Assembly (NCBI RefSeq): GCF_002285415.1 | Contig: NZ_NSBU01000004.1 | Span: 884,001-948,000, forward strand | Reading direction: 5' to 3' | DNA: 64,000 nt | Source of the DNA: Actibacterium pelagium | GTDB lineage: Bacteria > Pseudomonadota > Alphaproteobacteria > Rhodobacterales > Rhodobacteraceae | Part shown: piece by piece, positions 40,921 to 50,978 of the stretch | How the letters are laid out: each line of letters starts with the position of its first letter | Position numbering within the stretch: the first letter of the stretch is position 1 | Position numbers and translations under genes: made by a program | The notes under the pieces: generated by a model | What the model was told of the DNA's origin: nothing | Database searches by the model: none | Seen by the model: only the letters and a program-made list of their open reading frames with translations

Positions 40921-42990
40921 TTAGCCGGCAATCAGCCCCATTTGCTCCAGCTTCAGGATGACCTGATGCGCGCAGTTGTCCACGTCGACGCCTTCGGTGT
41001 CTACGACCAGTTCCGCGTTGGTAGGCGCTTCATATGGGTCAGAGATGCCAGTGAACTCTTTGATCTTACCTTCACGCGCCAGCTTATAGAGGCCCTTGCG
41101 GTCGCGGCGTTCGCACTCCTCAAGAGACGTCGCAACGTGCACCTCGGTGAATGCGCCGTAGGCTTCAATCATCTCACGCACGGCACGGCGTGTGGCTGTG
41201 TAGGGCGCGATCGGAGCACAAATGGCGATGCCGCCATTTTTCGTGATCTCGGACGCGACATAGCCGATCCGCTTGATGTTGATGTCACGGTGCTCTTTTG
41301 AGAAGCCCAGTTCGGATGACAGGTGCTTCCGCACAACGTCGCCGTCCAGAAGGGTCACGGGGCGGCCGCCCATCTCCATCAGCTTGACCATCAGCGCATT
41401 GGCGATAGTCGACTTGCCCGAACCCGACAGACCGGTGAAGAAGACGGTGAAGCCTTGTTTCGCGCGGGCAGGGCGGGTGCGGCGCAGTTCATTCACGACC
41501 TCGGGGAACGAGAACCATTCAGGGATCTCAAGACCTTCGGCCAAACGACGGCGCAGTTCGGTGCCCGAGATGTTCAGGACAGTGACGCCGTCTTCAATCT
41601 CGTCCGCCGGTTCGTATTGGGCGCGCTCCTGCACGTAGACCATGTGTTTGAAGTCGACCATTTCGATGCCGATTTCATCTTGGTGGGCGCGGAACAGTTC
41701 TTGCGCGTCATAGGGGCCGTAGAAGTCTTCACCAGCAGAGTTCTTGCCGGGGCCCGCATGGTCGCGGCCAACGATGAAGTGGGTACAGCCGTGGTTTTTG
41801 CGGATTAGGCCGTGCCAGACAGCCTCTCGCGGGCCAGCCATACGCATCGCCAGGTTCAGCAGGCTCATAGAGGTGGTCGCTGCCGGGTACTTGTCCAGAA
41901 CCGCCTCATAGCAGCGGACGCGGGTGAAGTGGTCGACGTCACCGGGTTTGGTCATGCCGACAACGGGGTGGATCAACAGGTTGGCCTGTGCCTCTTTCGC
42001 GGCGCGGAAGGTTAGTTCCTGATGCGCGCGGTGCAGCGGGTTGCGGGTTTGGAACGCAACCACGCGGCGCCAACCCAGCTTGCGGAACAGGGCGCGCAGC
42101 TCGTTCGGTGTGTCGCGGCGACCGCGGAAGTCATAGTGGACAGGTTGCTGAATACCGGTGACCGGACCACCCAGATAGACCTTGCCCGCCACATTGTGCA
42201 GATAGTTGACGGCAGGGTGGGCCAGATCGTCGGCACCAAAAACCTTCTCGGCTTCGCGTGCTTTGTTCGGGGTCCAGCGGTCGGTGACCGTCATGGTGCC
42301 AAGGATCACGCCTTCCTGATCGCGCAGGGCAATGTCCTGACCCAGTTCAATGCTTTCGGCAAAGTCTTCTGAGACGTCCAGGGTGATGGGCATCGGCCAA
42401 AGGGAGCCGTCCGCAAGGCGCATGTTCTCGACCACGCTGTCATAGTCTTCTTCAGTTAGAAAACCCTTCAGCGGATTGAAGCCGCCGTTCATCAGAAGTT
42501 CCAGGTCGCAGATCTGGCGTGGGGTCAGGTCGTGGCTGACCAGGTCGGCGGCCTCGACTTTTAGCTTTTGGGCGCTGTCATAAGAGACAAACAGCTCCGG
42601 GATCGGAGACAGGTTCGATTCCATCGGGGAAGTCCTTTTTTGGAGGGCGAGCAATCCGCTCGTAGTGCCGGTCAATTCGGCATGAAGGGCGTCATATTCG
42701 GCCAGCTTGCTGGCCAGAAACTTGTCAGTCAGGCGCAGCTTTTCGGCGGCGCCCTTGGTGGTCAGCGCATAGGCAAAGCGCTGGCGGCGATCGGGACCGT
42801 CACGGTCAGAGACCGCGATCAGGCCCGCCTCGGTCGCCGCGCGTAGCTGCGCGTTGAGCCGCCCCAAAGACACGCCAAGCGCCTGCGCGATGACCCGCTG
42901 AGAGGCCTCTGGCGTCAGGTCAAGCCGATGCAGCAGGCGAAACAGGTCGTCGCCTTGGGGCATCGTTTGCTTTTGCGTGGTCGTGGTCAT
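40921..42990 (-). CDS. sat/cysC: wHTH (MarR_EPS-like) - sulfate adenylyltransferase - APS kinase fusion
   Basis: 689 residues, one continuous frame. Residues about 10-117 form a winged HTH like the EPS-associated MarR group (QRVIAQALGVSLGRLNAQLRAATEAGLIAV, then a basic wing DRDGPDRRQRFAYALT). Residues 123 to about 505 are ATP sulfurylase (QTRNPLHRAH at 314-323). Residues about 512-689 are APS kinase (P-loop GLSGSGKS at 519-526). Together they convert sulfate to PAPS. Typical Sat/CysC fusions start at MESNLSPIPELFVSY, here Met123 (codon 42624), which has AAAAAAGGAC upstream; an alternative shorter product from that codon is possible. The wHTH may make this a self-regulating enzyme. Confidence 0.88.
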   Translation of the reverse strand: MTTTTQKQTMPQGDDLFRLLHRLDLTPEASQRVIAQALGVSLGRLNAQLRAATEAGLIAVSDRDGPDRRQRFAYALTTKGAAEKLRLTDKFLASKLAEYDALHAELTGTTSGLLALQKRTSPMESNLSPIPELFVSYDSAQKLKVEAADLVSHDLTPRQICDLELLMNGGFNPLKGFLTEEDYDSVVENMRLADGSLWPMPITLDVSEDFAESIELGQDIALRDQEGVILGTMTVTDRWTPNKAREAEKVFGADDLAHPAVNYLHNVAGKVYLGGPVTGIQQPVHYDFRGRRDTPNELRALFRKLGWRRVVAFQTRNPLHRAHQELTFRAAKEAQANLLIHPVVGMTKPGDVDHFTRVRCYEAVLDKYPAATTSMSLLNLAMRMAGPREAVWHGLIRKNHGCTHFIVGRDHAGPGKNSAGEDFYGPYDAQELFRAHQDEIGIEMVDFKHMVYVQERAQYEPADEIEDGVTVLNISGTELRRRLAEGLEIPEWFSFPEVVNELRRTRPARAKQGFTVFFTGLSGSGKSTIANALMVKLMEMGGRPVTLLDGDVVRKHLSSELGFSKEHRDINIKRIGYVASEITKNGGIAICAPIAPYTATRRAVREMIEAYGAFTEVHVATSLEECERRDRKGLYKLAREGKIKEFTGISDPYEAPTNAELVVDTEGVDVDNCAHQVILKLEQMGLIAG

Positions 42991-43007
42991 CTGCTTGACT
43001 CAAAGTG

Positions 43008-43023
43008 TGTTCACGAATGAACA
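43008..43023. promoter_or_regulatory. Palindromic operator candidate upstream of sat/cysC
   Basis: TGTTCACGAATGAACA: 6-bp arms TGTTCA/TGAACA around CGAA, 17 bases before the start codon at 42990. Size and symmetry fit a site for a dimeric MarR-type wHTH, such as the one at the N-terminus of the gene product. Confidence 0.5.
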
Positions 43024-43160
43024 GATCGCACAGAATGCTGCAAAAGCAAACAAATTTCCGCCCTGCTCGACGTTTCGAAGCAACATTTAGGAAAAGATTT
43101 TAAACAATTTGTAAATGTTGGACGGCTGTTGTTAACGGCTCTGCTGGCGTGGTCCAAAAT

Positions 43161-43194
43161 AAAGCGGTGGCAAATTCACATTTGCCACCGCTTT
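43161..43194 (-). terminator. Terminator of trxB
   Basis: Perfect 14-bp stem AAAGCGGTGGCAAA (43161-43174) with TTTGCCACCGCTTT (43181-43194), followed on the minus strand by ATTTTGG. Lies 37 bases beyond the trxB stop. Confidence 0.85.
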
Positions 43195-43231
43195 GAACGT
43201 CTTTTGTGAATTTGTCGTTTGGACGACTAGA

Positions 43232-44296
<1,065 letters not shown>

Positions 44297-44326
44297 TCAT
44301 CCTGCCGGTCTACGTTGAAAAAATTG

Positions 44327-44379
44327 TTGCGTGATATTGAAATAATATTGCGCAGCGAGGGCTTAGAACATAAGTTGCG
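44327..44379. promoter_or_regulatory. Three TTGCG repeats in the trxB/lrp gap
   Basis: TTGCG occurs at 44327, 44348 and 44375 in AT-rich context (first two exactly 21 bp apart, two helical turns), directly upstream of the Lrp-type gene. Phased half-sites of this sort could bind the Lrp-type protein. Short motif, so chance is possible. Confidence 0.3.
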
Positions 44380-44404
44380 CTAAAACGAACAGGATTCCTT
44401 ACAA

Positions 44405-44905
44405 ATGGCCAGTACCAAGCTTGACCCGATTGATCGCAAGATTCTTGCGGAGCTTCAGGCGGACGGACGTATGACGAACGTCGAGCTTGCCAAGCGTGTC
44501 GGAATCTCGGCGCCCCCGTGTTTGCGGCGTGTGCGCACCCTAGAAGAGCAGGGGTACATACGCGGGTATCATGCCGATGTCGATAGCCGCGCCTTGGGAT
44601 TCGAGGTGCAGGTTTTCGCGATGGTCGGCCTGATGAGCCAGGCCGAGATCGACCTGTCGGCATTTGAAGAGCGTTGCCGGGACTGGCCGCTTGTCCGCGA
44701 ATGCCACATGTTGAATGGTGAGGTGGATTTCGTGCTGAAATGCGCCGCGCCCGATCTGTCGACTTTCCAGACCTTCCTGACCGAAGAACTTACCGCTGCG
44801 GACAACGTCGCGAGCGTTAAGACCTCGCTGGTCATTCGCTGCGCGAAGGACCTGCCCGGTGTGCCGTTTGAAGTTCTCGAAGAACGTTTGGAACGCGACG
44901 CTTAA
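44405..44905 (+). CDS. Lrp/AsnC family transcriptional regulator
   Basis: 166 residues: wHTH LDPIDRKILAELQADGRMTNVELAKRVGISAPPCLRRVRTLEEQGYIRGYHADVD (about 5-60) and RAM domain (about 70-155, LVRECHMLNGEVDFVLKCAAPDL). More divergent from the ald-linked regulator than expected for duplicates. Divergent from trxB with a 231-base gap; may sense an amino acid and act on its own promoter or on trxB. Convergent with a Hint-domain gene, the two stop codons lying in one hairpin. Confidence 0.9.
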   Translation: MASTKLDPIDRKILAELQADGRMTNVELAKRVGISAPPCLRRVRTLEEQGYIRGYHADVDSRALGFEVQVFAMVGLMSQAEIDLSAFEERCRDWPLVRECHMLNGEVDFVLKCAAPDLSTFQTFLTEELTAADNVASVKTSLVIRCAKDLPGVPFEVLEERLERDA

Positions 44906-44919
44906 GCCTTAGCTTAAGC
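44900..44919. terminator. Hairpin shared by two convergent stop codons
   Basis: GCTTAAGC at 44900-44907 and 44912-44919 with spacer CTTA form an 8-bp stem (each copy is itself a palindrome). The TAA codons of both the Lrp-type and the Hint gene fall in it. No T-run, so termination strength is uncertain. Confidence 0.45.
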
Positions 44920-45697
44920 GCAGGTTTTCCACTTCGAACCGTGTCAGTCGGGGTTCCGGCTGTGGCCCGAAGTCTTCCATTGACCGGATATGCGGGAACA
45001 GGCTTAGGAAGCGCGCCTTGGTTTCGGTGTTCATCAGCATCTCGGCTTGCTGTCCGGGGTGGTAGCTTTCGACCTCCAGCCCATTGGCGCGCAGGATCTG
45101 CTGTCCATAGAAGCCAAGATGGAACAGGCGAACAGATGACGCCGGGCGGACGGACAACATGGATTCGTCATCAATAAAGGCGCGAGCCGGGGCAAATCCG
45201 GCATCGGTGCCCAGCAATTCCTGACAACCAGCGTGACGGTACAGAAGGCGTGCGCCGCTGCCCAGAAGCAAGTCTTGGCTGGGGCGATCAAACCCCCAAC
45301 TGCCTGCGGTGATCCGCATCAGTTTGCAGGGGTCCTTGGGTCCGTCCTCGGACCAAGGCAGAACCGACATAGAGCCGACCCACAGAACGGTTTGCAGCCC
45401 GGCTTCGGTTTCGACCTTCAGTCCGGGGTAGATGTCTTCGATCGCCAGCATGCCGCGATCGGTCTGAAACAGGGTGCCATGGGCAAATGCGCTGAAGGCC
45501 TCTTCGAACTGAGGCGTAGCAGGTGCCACGCGGGACACATCTGCGGCATAGCCTTCCTCTGTCAGATAGGAAATCTCGTACCGGCGAGAAATAGCGCGCG
45601 GGCGGTCGGCGCGTTGTAGGGGCAGAACCTGACCTTCGGACCTGTGTCGAAGTTGGGTTTGGTCCGCATCAATTGCGGGCGCGTTCTGCTGGTTCAT
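44909..45697 (-). CDS. Hint-domain protein
   Basis: 262 residues. A Hint (hedgehog/intein-type) domain spans about 70-220: it starts with the FAHGTLFQTDRGMLAIEDIYPGLKVETEAGLQTVLWVG block (the family's cysteine/His start replaced by F-A-H-G) and continues with VRPASSVRLFHLGFYGQQILRANGLEVESYHPGQ. Common in Rhodobacteraceae as stand-alone proteins of unknown role, probably secreted or surface-bound; no signal peptide is evident here. The usual self-splicing residues are not all present, so autocatalysis is doubtful. Confidence 0.75.
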   Translation of the reverse strand: MNQQNAPAIDADQTQLRHRSEGQVLPLQRADRPRAISRRYEISYLTEEGYAADVSRVAPATPQFEEAFSAFAHGTLFQTDRGMLAIEDIYPGLKVETEAGLQTVLWVGSMSVLPWSEDGPKDPCKLMRITAGSWGFDRPSQDLLLGSGARLLYRHAGCQELLGTDAGFAPARAFIDDESMLSVRPASSVRLFHLGFYGQQILRANGLEVESYHPGQQAEMLMNTETKARFLSLFPHIRSMEDFGPQPEPRLTRFEVENLRLS

Positions 45698-45793
45698 CTG
45701 ACCGCCTTTCTTTTACTTGTACCATCACATCGGGCACGCCCGACGACACATTTACTCGGCAGGAATCCCGCCTGACTTATTACTTTGCCCGGA

Positions 45794-45889
45794 TCAGGTT
45801 TTGCCTTGTCGCGCTTTTGCCCAGGGCATGACCGGTGCCTCGGTGCGGGTGAGCTTGAGAAGGGACTGCAGCCAACGTCGTTGTGTCAT
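45794..45889 (-). CDS. Small 31-residue protein
   Basis: ATG 45889 preceded by AGAGGA at six bases spacing; TGA at 45794-45796. Sequence begins MTQRRWLQSLLKLTRTEA and ends with MPWAKARQGKT, a basic, amphipathic micro-protein. The layout (RRW-xx-L start, MPWA near the end) resembles short conserved proteins I associate with Rhodobacteraceae genomes, but I cannot confirm this. The rest of the 326-base gap 45698-46023 holds nothing else I recognise. Confidence 0.4.
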   Translation of the reverse strand: MTQRRWLQSLLKLTRTEAPVMPWAKARQGKT

Positions 45890-46023
45890 GCGTTTCCTCT
45901 ATCGCAATGTTCCGCAAAATGGCCGCTTCTGATGGCGACCTGCTGTTGGGCACAGAGGTTTGCATCCCATTACGGCCCGTTCATGGCCGAGATGGTGTCA
46001 AATGCGGCAAAGCTGTGACGGTT

Positions 46024-46782
46024 TTACAGGCCGATGGCCGAGATTAGCCGACCATAGTCGGCCTCGCCTTGATGCGTGCTGCGACGGAAGGAATAGAAAC
46101 GGTCGGGATCGGAGTAGGTGCAATGGCCGATCCATTCGGCTGTGCCGACTCCGGCCTTGTTCAAGCAGAACAGCCCGAAAGAGGGCAGATCGAACTGAGC
46201 CTTATCCCCATCACCGTCTGTGAAGAATCGGGCATAGTCCGGGTCTTCCTGAAGGAAACGGTCAAGGAATTCGGGGCCGACCTCATACGCGCGCTGGCTA
46301 ATGGTCGGGCCAATTGCTGCGTTGATCGCCTCGCGCTTGGCACCCAGGGCGACCATCGCGTCAACGGTCGCCTCGATCACCCCGTCCAACGCACCGCGCC
46401 AGCCCGCGTGGGCCGCACCAATCACGCCGTTCTCTGGGTCCGCGAAAAGGACCGGCTGACAATCCGCTGTCAGAACGCCAAGGGTTACTCCGGGGGTCGC
46501 GGTAACAAGCCCGTCAGCCTTGGCGCCGGACAGGTCGCTGTCGGATGTCACGGTGACAACATCGGCGGAATGGACTTGATAGACAGTCGTCAGGCCTGTT
46601 CCCCCCGCATTCATGGCCTTCGCGACCCGGTCGCGGTTGATCGCGACAATGTCGCTTTGATCAGAAGAGCCTTGCCCGCAATTCAGCCCGCGGAACACGC
46701 CGGAAGAGGCGCCGCCCTTACGGGTAAAGAACCCGTGGCGCACAGGTGAAAGAGCGTCGGAGTAAAGGATCTCGAGCGTCAT
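46024..46782 (-). CDS. pgeF: Peptidoglycan editing factor PgeF (laccase-domain, YfiH)
   Basis: 252 residues. Cytoplasmic enzyme correcting mis-incorporated residues in peptidoglycan precursors (YfiH family). FTRKGGASSGVFRGLNCGQGSSD, QVHSADVVTV (His), LTADCQPVLFADPENGVIGAAHAGWRGALDGV (Cys and His of the metal/catalytic site). Last gene of lgt-midA-pgeF, overlapping midA by four bases. Confidence 0.92.
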   Translation of the reverse strand: MTLEILYSDALSPVRHGFFTRKGGASSGVFRGLNCGQGSSDQSDIVAINRDRVAKAMNAGGTGLTTVYQVHSADVVTVTSDSDLSGAKADGLVTATPGVTLGVLTADCQPVLFADPENGVIGAAHAGWRGALDGVIEATVDAMVALGAKREAINAAIGPTISQRAYEVGPEFLDRFLQEDPDYARFFTDGDGDKAQFDLPSFGLFCLNKAGVGTAEWIGHCTYSDPDRFYSFRRSTHQGEADYGRLISAIGL

Positions 46783-47846
46783 AGGTCAAATCCCGGTGGG
46801 GGTGGCGCGTCTCTTGGGTAAAGAGCAATCGTCTTGAATAGGTTTCCCATTTCCTGCGGGTGGGTCAAGCGCCGATGCGCGGCAATGTGGGATTCCAGCG
46901 CATCACCAGCCAGTTTCTGGGCAAGCTGTTGCGCACGTGGGGTGATGCCAAGGCGTTCAAGCAAGACACCCTGCGGGGTCATTGCGGTGTGGTTGACCGA
47001 GACGTCAGCCAGCGCGAGCACCTCGAAATCGACATGGGCGGTCAGGTCTGCCTCGCCGGGGTTGGCTAGCGGGTCTTCGGGTTGGTGATCACGTAGCGCT
47101 TGCAGCGTGTCACCCAGTGAGTGCCAGTCACCATAATCAATTAAGATTGCACAGCCCCCGTTATCAGCAATGCGCGCACCGATGGCCTGAACGATCGGGG
47201 CTGCGGCGGGGCAAGTCTCGACAATCTGGCCGGGCTGCGTATCCGCCAACCGGTGATCCAGCAACGCAATCGGGGCAGGGGAGGACAGCCCCATGGCCAG
47301 AGTGGTGTCCTGAAGGCCAACCATACGCTCACGCCAGCCTTTTTCGTCACGCTGGAACTGGCGGATGGGCAGGGCGTCGAAGAACTCATTCGCTACTAGA
47401 AACAGCGGCTGGTCATTGGGCAGGGCTTGGGCGTCGTCCAGCCAGGTCACCGGGTGATCGCCAAGTGTTTGGCGCTGGACCTTGCGCAAAGTCGGCGACG
47501 CCTCGATCAGGTGAACTCGTGCGGCTTCGACGAACCCCGGAACGGCTTTGGCGATCCGCAGGATATCGGACATCAGCGTTCCGCGACCGGGTCCGATCTC
47601 GGCAAGTGTAAAGGCCTTCGGGCTTCCTTGATCCATCCACGTCTGGGCAAGGCAAAGGCCCAGCATCTCGCCAAACATCTGACTGATTTCGGGGGCGGTG
47701 GTGAAGTCTCCGCCCGCGCCGAAAGGGTCGCGCGTCGAATAGTATCCGTGTTCGGGATGCAAAAGGCATTCGGCCATATAATCCGCGACAGAGATCGGCC
47801 CGGTCTGGGCGATCCGTCGCGAAAGGATTTCGGCCAAGGGTGTCAT
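46779..47846 (-). CDS. SAM-dependent methyltransferase, MidA/NDUFAF7 family
   Basis: 355 residues. Class I methyltransferase fold: [48 protein letters not shown] (family signature), SAM-binding [18 protein letters not shown], then [15 protein letters not shown]. The mitochondrial homologue methylates an arginine of complex I subunit NDUFS2; bacterial members are inferred to act on a similar target. ATGA overlaps on both sides: with lgt upstream and pgeF downstream, so translationally coupled. Confidence 0.9.
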   Translation of the reverse strand: MTPLAEILSRRIAQTGPISVADYMAECLLHPEHGYYSTRDPFGAGGDFTTAPEISQMFGEMLGLCLAQTWMDQGSPKAFTLAEIGPGRGTLMSDILRIAKAVPGFVEAARVHLIEASPTLRKVQRQTLGDHPVTWLDDAQALPNDQPLFLVANEFFDALPIRQFQRDEKGWRERMVGLQDTTLAMGLSSPAPIALLDHRLADTQPGQIVETCPAAAPIVQAIGARIADNGGCAILIDYGDWHSLGDTLQALRDHQPEDPLANPGEADLTAHVDFEVLALADVSVNHTAMTPQGVLLERLGITPRAQQLAQKLAGDALESHIAAHRRLTHPQEMGNLFKTIALYPRDAPPPPGFDL

Positions 47847-48739
47847 TCGGCTTGGGCCTTACGGCGCGCGATCAGAACGAAGGTGATACCAATTGCGATC
47901 ATCGGCAATGACAAGAGCTGTCCCATGGTGACGCCGACGCCGCCAAACTGGATCACGAAACCCATGGGGTTTTCTGGCGTGATGAAGTGAAAGTCTGCTT
48001 GGCGGAAGTATTCCACAAAGAACCGCGCCATGCCGTAGCCGATGAAAAAGGCCCCGGCCACCATGCCCGGCGTCTTCAGCCAACCGCGGCGATAGATCAG
48101 GAACAGCAGGACGATGCCAAGCAGCAAACCTTCTAGGCCTGCTTCATACAGTTGCGACGGGTGGCGGGCGCAAGGCACCTGATCCCAACCCGGACAGTGC
48201 TGGGCCAGATCGCTTGGGAAGACCACAGCCCATGGAAGGTCACTTGGTCGGCCCCACAGCTCTTCATTGACGAAGTTCGCGATACGCCCAAACAACAGGC
48301 CCGGGGGCGTTGCCATCGCCAGCGCGTCACTGGCCGACAAAAGCGCGATCTGGTGCTTTCGGCAAAACAAAAAGAGCGCGACCATCACCCCGATCAGCCC
48401 ACCGTGGAAAGCCATGCCGCCTTGCCAGACCATCGGAATCTCGATCGGGTTCGCCAGATAATAGGCGGGTTTGTAGAACAGAACGAAGCCAAGCCGCCCG
48501 CCAAAGATCACCCCAAGGATCACCCAGGTTAGCAACTCTTCCACCTGTTCGGCGGTCATCGGTGGCTTGCCGCCCGGCCACAGCCGTTCGGTCCGAACCA
48601 GCCGAACCACCAGCCGCCAACCCAGAACCAGACCTACAATATAGGCCAATGCGTACCAGCGAAGTGCGAACTCCATCCCGAACAACGGGATCGAAAAGAC
48701 TTCAGAGCTTATCTCGGGGAATTGTAAAACCGCCTGCAT
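47843..48739 (-). CDS. lgt: Prolipoprotein diacylglyceryl transferase
   Basis: 298 residues from ATG 48739 ([41 protein letters not shown]); the longer frame from 48979 enters the ubiK region and is rejected. Inner-membrane enzyme with seven TM segments that attaches diacylglycerol to the lipobox Cys. Signature [25 protein letters not shown] (the HGGL equivalent [20 protein letters not shown] is also present). First gene of the operon, divergent from ubiK across 95 bases. Confidence 0.95.
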   Translation of the reverse strand: MQAVLQFPEISSEVFSIPLFGMEFALRWYALAYIVGLVLGWRLVVRLVRTERLWPGGKPPMTAEQVEELLTWVILGVIFGGRLGFVLFYKPAYYLANPIEIPMVWQGGMAFHGGLIGVMVALFLFCRKHQIALLSASDALAMATPPGLLFGRIANFVNEELWGRPSDLPWAVVFPSDLAQHCPGWDQVPCARHPSQLYEAGLEGLLLGIVLLFLIYRRGWLKTPGMVAGAFFIGYGMARFFVEYFRQADFHFITPENPMGFVIQFGGVGVTMGQLLSLPMIAIGITFVLIARRKAQAE

Positions 48740-48834
48740 ATCTGCCTCTTGCCGTGGGATCTGCGACGAAGTCAACCTTGTGTCTTGTCGCCCATACGCC
48801 CATATAGGGCGCGAATGTAACGGCGGAGGATCAA

Positions 48835-49086
48835 ATGCAAAGCCGCAACAAGTTTTTCGAAGATATGTCGCAACTGATGACCAACGCCATGGGCGTGGCG
48901 CAGGGCGCCAAGGATGAGGCCGAGAATGCCTTTGCCTCGATGTTGGATCGCTGGCTGGCCGATCGCGATTTCGTGACACGCGAAGAATTTGACGCTGTCC
49001 GCGCCATGGCGCAGAAAGCGCGCGAAGAGAACGAAGCGCTTAAGGCCCGTCTGGATGCGCTGGAGGCCGAACAGGATCAGGCCTGA
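48835..49086 (+). CDS. ubiK: Ubiquinone biosynthesis accessory factor UbiK
   Basis: 83 residues (BMFP/YqiC family): N-terminal amphipathic helix [75 protein letters not shown], the C-terminal half a trimeric coiled coil. Assists the soluble Ubi complex (family knowledge). Terminator follows. Confidence 0.9.
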   Translation: MQSRNKFFEDMSQLMTNAMGVAQGAKDEAENAFASMLDRWLADRDFVTREEFDAVRAMAQKAREENEALKARLDALEAEQDQA

Positions 49087-49117
49087 GCCTGACGATTTGG
49101 TCTCAATTTGAATGAAA

Positions 49118-49151
49118 AAGCCCGCGGCCCGAACTGGGGTTCGCGGGCTTT
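49118..49151 (+). terminator. Terminator of ubiK
   Basis: AAAGCCCGCG (49118-49127) with CGCGGGCTTT (49142-49151), loop GCCCGAACTGGGGTT-like 14 bases, A-run before and T-rich after. The remaining gap to 49351 holds the ybjN promoter region only. Confidence 0.85.
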
Positions 49152-49351
49152 GCTTTCTGTGCAAATTTTAGTGGCAGTGTGCGACTTACCCACAACTTCC
49201 TGCAGGTCCCCACAAAATAAAGCTTTACAGGTCCACGTCTTTGCGCCCACCATATCTAGTATGGAGTGGCATAAAAACCCGCCGCTTCTAGAGCAGGCAC
49301 CTAGGCCTTGCGGCGCTGCCACCCGCTTGGCCCTACAATGAGAGGCCGGGC

Positions 49352-49855
49352 ATGACTATTACAGAAGACTACCTTCAGACCGAAGAGCTGCACCCCATCG
49401 ATATTGTCGAACACCTCGCCGAATATAACGAGTGGGATTTCGACCGGGTGGCCGATGACCAGATCGCGATGGCGGTCGAAGGTCAGTGGCGTACCTATTC
49501 GATCACGTTGGCGTGGTCTGGATATGATGAAACGCTGCGGATGATCTGCACCTTCGAGATGGAGCCGCCACAAGAACGGATGGCTGAAATCTATGAAGCG
49601 CTGAACCTTGCCAATGACAAATGCTGGGCCGGGGGTTTCGCTTATTGGGAAGCGCAGAAGCTGATGACCTATCGTTACGGTCTGGTGCTGTCGGGCGGGC
49701 AATTGGCCACGCCGGAACAGATTGACCGGCTAATTGGCGCAGCGGTTGGCGCGTCTGAACGCTTTTATCCAGCGTTCCAGCTGGTGGCGTGGGCCAACCA
49801 GACGCCTGAAGAGGCGATGGATGTCGCCATGACAGAGGCCTACGGTACAGCCTAA
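49352..49855 (+). CDS. YbjN-domain protein
   Basis: 167 residues. YbjN family resembling type III secretion chaperone folds: HPIDIVEHLAEYNEWDFDRVADDQIAMAVEGQWRTYSITLAWSGYDETLRMICTFEMEPPQER, then NLANDKCWAGGFAYWEAQKLMTYRYGLVL. Cytoplasmic; a stress/sensory or chaperone role is assumed for the family, without a defined partner. Nearest downstream gene is a CsaA-like protein 46 bases on. Confidence 0.85.
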   Translation: MTITEDYLQTEELHPIDIVEHLAEYNEWDFDRVADDQIAMAVEGQWRTYSITLAWSGYDETLRMICTFEMEPPQERMAEIYEALNLANDKCWAGGFAYWEAQKLMTYRYGLVLSGGQLATPEQIDRLIGAAVGASERFYPAFQLVAWANQTPEEAMDVAMTEAYGTA

Positions 49856-49901
49856 GCGGCACCTGCCTTGACGGGCCAAGATACCGGGGCATAGTCCCGG
49901 T

Positions 49902-50240
49902 ATGGACCAGATTACGTTTGATGACTTTTTGAAAGTCGATATCCGGGTTGGCACCGTTGTGCGTGCCGAACCCTTCCCCGAAGCCCGCAAGCCCGCGATC
50001 AAATTGTGGATCGATTTTGGCGAGGAAATTGGGGAGAAGAAAAGCTCTGCCCAGATCACGAAATACTATGACCCCGAGACGCTTGTTGGGAAACAAGTCA
50101 TAGGCGTCGTGAATTTTCCGCCTCGCCAGATCGGTCCTGTCAAATCCGAGGTGCTTGTTCTGGGTCTTTCCGACGGGGAAGATGGGATCGTTCTTCTGTC
50201 ACCGGATCAGGCGGTGCCTGACGGTGGGCGGATGCATTGA
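49902..50240 (+). CDS. csaA: tRNA-binding protein CsaA-like
   Basis: 112 residues consisting of a single EMAP/OB tRNA-binding domain: [86 protein letters not shown]. Matches dimeric CsaA, a tRNA-binding, chaperone-like factor; function in translation is not settled. Convergent with tdk. Confidence 0.88.
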   Translation: MDQITFDDFLKVDIRVGTVVRAEPFPEARKPAIKLWIDFGEEIGEKKSSAQITKYYDPETLVGKQVIGVVNFPPRQIGPVKSEVLVLGLSDGEDGIVLLSPDQAVPDGGRMH

Positions 50241-50319
50241 TGCCACGAGTTCTTGTGTCGCTTTCCTTGCAGCCTGACGAGAACCAAGCGCTCTCCAGCA
50301 TAGGTGCCCCGAACGCGGT

Positions 50320-50898
50320 CTAATCCCCGACAGCTTCGCGCCAATGACGGCGGCAAAGCGAGACATAGGTTTCGTTGCCGCCAATCTGCACCTGTGCACC
50401 GTCCAGAAGCACCTCGCCGTTTTCATCCTGCCGAACCACCATCGTAGCTTTCTTTCCGCAGTGGCAGATGGTGCGCACCTCACGCATTTCATCGGCCAGG
50501 GCTAGCAGGGCAGCGGAACCGGGGAAAAGCTCTCCGCGGAAGTCGACGCGCAGGCCATAGCACATGACGGGCACTTTCAGGTCGTCAACCACCCGCGCCA
50601 GCTGCCAGACCTGATTCTTAGTCAGGAATTGCGCCTCATCTATGAACACGCAAGCGCAGGGACCGTCAGACAGGCGCTGCGCGATCTTTTGATAAAGGTC
50701 GCTGGTGGAATCATATGTGTCGGCATCGGCGCTGATGCCAATCCGCGACGCAACCTGTCCTTCGCCGGCCCGGTCGTCAAAGCGGGCGGTCAGCACGTAG
50801 GTCTGCATTCCGCGTTCGACATAGTTGTGTGACGCTTGCAGCAAAATCGTCGATTTTCCTGCGTTCATGGTAGAATAGTGGAAATAAAGCTTGGCCAT
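50320..50898 (-). CDS. tdk: Thymidine kinase
   Basis: 192 residues. Salvage phosphorylation of thymidine to dTMP. P-loop STMNAGKST (about 8-16), FIDEAQFL (catalytic Glu), lasso and thymidine-binding region LFPGSAALLALADEMREVRTICHCGKKATMVVR, zinc ligands CHC and the C-terminal CRRHW. Normal length for the type II bacterial/viral family. The long gap upstream is the structured region described at 50979-51224. Confidence 0.95.
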   Translation of the reverse strand: MAKLYFHYSTMNAGKSTILLQASHNYVERGMQTYVLTARFDDRAGEGQVASRIGISADADTYDSTSDLYQKIAQRLSDGPCACVFIDEAQFLTKNQVWQLARVVDDLKVPVMCYGLRVDFRGELFPGSAALLALADEMREVRTICHCGKKATMVVRQDENGEVLLDGAQVQIGGNETYVSLCRRHWREAVGD

Positions 50899-50978
50899 TT
50901 GTCAGACGCGTCACGGGAAAGTTACGTCTCTCGCCTACCGCAGCGACGATACCGAATTCAAGTGTGGCGTGTCTAACT

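Noticed and set aside
48740-48979. N-terminal extension of lgt
   Set aside because: 80 codons of basic, low-complexity sequence overlapping the ubiK region on the other strand; family start is at 48739.
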